A stretch of DNA of 64,000 nt, from the NCBI RefSeq assembly GCF_000718555.1, contig NZ_JOAN01000016.1, positions 62,001-126,000 on the forward strand. The letters are read 5' to 3'. The notes beneath the pieces were generated by a model. The model searched no databases and was not told the DNA's origin. It saw only the letters and a list, made by a program, of their open reading frames with translations. Shown here in pieces: positions 63,227-64,000 of this stretch. Source of the stretch: Micromonospora chokoriensis (GTDB lineage Bacteria > Actinomycetota > Actinomycetes > Mycobacteriales > Micromonosporaceae). Numbering within the stretch: position 1 is the stretch's first letter; the number at the start of each line of letters is the position of its first letter. The position numbers were made by a program, and so were the translations under genes.

Positions 63227-63763
63227 ATGCGCAGAAGACGACGGTCATGGATTCTGCTACCGCTGCCCCTTCTCCTGCTGGCGGCGTGCTCGCCAGTGGA
63301 TGAGCCGGTGGTCGCTCTCGCCGTCACCGATGGCCGGCCGGTCGGTCTACTTGTCACGTGCGACGACAGCTTCTCCCAACTCGGCGTCTTCGAGAACAAC
63401 CACCCGGGTGAGGCGGGAAATCGGCCGCTGATCCGGTGGGGCGTCAACGGCCGACCGACGAGCGAGGTCGTCGAGGTCACGCTGTTCGGCCAGCCGCCGG
63501 AGGGCTGGAAGGTCGCCGAGGCTGTCGACATCCCCGCCGCCGAGGCAGGCATTGAGGTGGATGTCGAGCCGCTCACCGAACTTCGACCCGGGGTCACCTA
63601 CAGCGTCGACGGGTCGAGCCGCCGTAACGCCATCTCGGTGGACTTCACCCTCGCGGACCTGCCACGGATCGGCCCGGACGAGGTGCTGGCACCGCGCGGA
63701 CATGACTCGACGACCGTGGTGTCGCGGGAGGCGTTCCTGCGCAAGGCACGCGACCGCTGCTGA
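63227..63763 (+). CDS. Hypothetical lipoprotein
   Basis: A 178-residue predicted lipoprotein: basic N-terminus RRRRRSW, hydrophobic core and lipobox LLAAC. The mature part has two Cys (TCDDS and the last residue) and beta-rich text without a domain I recognise. The start at 63227 places the signal peptide correctly, and GGAAAG lies upstream. It is divergent from the L,D-transpeptidase. Function unknown. Confidence 0.7.
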   Translation: MRRRRRSWILLPLPLLLLAACSPVDEPVVALAVTDGRPVGLLVTCDDSFSQLGVFENNHPGEAGNRPLIRWGVNGRPTSEVVEVTLFGQPPEGWKVAEAVDIPAAEAGIEVDVEPLTELRPGVTYSVDGSSRRNAISVDFTLADLPRIGPDEVLAPRGHDSTTVVSREAFLRKARDRC

Positions 63764-64000
63764 CCGGCGGCGGTCGACCAGGCGCGCGACGCCAAGGCCT
63801 CGGTCGGCAGAGGACTCAAGTATGTGGAGTGCCGCCGCAGTCGCGGATTACAGATTTTTGAAGAAGATCAGAGAAATGAGATTGAGATGTCATCGTGGCG
63901 GCTCCGCAAAGCTGACCAGGCAATCGCTGAGCGATATTTAAGGGAGAATTAATCGTCTCAGTTGGAAACGAGCAGGGGGTCGACTCGTACTCTTCGTTCT
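63764..64000. other. AT-richer tail of the window
   Basis: About 237 bases without a supported gene. Stretches such as AGATTTTTGAAGAAGATCAG and GATATTTAAGGGAGAATTAA are far richer in AT than the rest of the window. A promoter for a gene beyond the right edge or recently acquired DNA are both possible; no motif decides. A frame extending to 63941 overlaps the lipoprotein and is not credible. Confidence 0.45.

Noticed and set aside
63552-63941. A 129-codon frame at the right edge
   Set aside because: It overlaps the lipoprotein gene in another frame and ends in the AT-rich tail with no domain.

Overview
The window is high-GC, gene-dense actinobacterial DNA. GTG and TTG starts are common, adjacent genes often overlap by ATGA or TGATG, and there are many secreted glycan-active enzymes, an IdeR-type iron box and conservon-type regulators. 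Gene content and style fit Micromonosporaceae (Micromonospora or a close relative). That placement is an inference; no rRNA or other marker gene lies in the window, and I found no tRNA, rRNA or CRISPR array.

Layout. 1-3.5 kb: 3' end of a GntR regulator and a ribose/fructose-type (CUT2) sugar ABC operon on the minus strand. 3.5-5.5 kb: cobalamin riboswitch controlling cbtB, cbtA and a histidine-phosphatase-like gene. 5.5-14.8 kb: small kinase-like phosphotransferase, then a secreted polysaccharide block (giant GH92 alpha-mannosidase, GH19 chitinase, divergent CE4 deacetylase with CBM2). 14.9-21.4 kb: WGR/beta-propeller protein followed by a translationally coupled trio of DUF559-type nuclease, winged-helix protein and a 1080-residue protein with two P-loop ATPase modules, the second HerA-like. 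This is the best candidate for an undescribed DNA-processing or defence system. 21.4-27.3 kb: ABM monooxygenase, pdxY, secreted trypsin, and a LacI regulator divergent from a secreted GH2 enzyme with an operator between them.

27.7-38.3 kb: P450, XRE regulator, a partial conservon (CvnA kinase and CvnB roadblock, without CvnC or CvnD) running straight into a five-gene branched-chain-amino-acid-type ABC operon and a methyltransferase. 38.5-42.3 kb: accessory patch with a TnpB remnant, GNAT, an orphan hypothetical gene, a RibD/DHFR-like reductase, a DinB-family protein and a MarR remnant. 42.4-47.4 kb: DrrAB-type exporter convergent with an AfsR/SARP-type regulator. 47.5-52.5 kb: iron-siderophore uptake operon (ATPase, binding protein, fused permease, siderophore-interacting flavoprotein) behind an iron box that touches the first start codon. 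52.6-64 kb: an atypical zinc-ribbon SDR with a UPF0303 gene, FAD monooxygenase, lipoprotein serine hydrolase, MFS/ROK divergent pair, MerR/SDR divergent pair with a long-spacer promoter, a small membrane protein, an L,D-transpeptidase and a lipoprotein.

Several regulator-target pairs are visible directly in the DNA: LacI palindromes at GH2 and GH92, the B12 riboswitch at cbtBA, the iron box at the siderophore operon, a dyad in the ROK/MFS gap, and a MerR-type stretched promoter at the SDR gene. Assignments rest on motifs and gene order read by eye; no database search was run.
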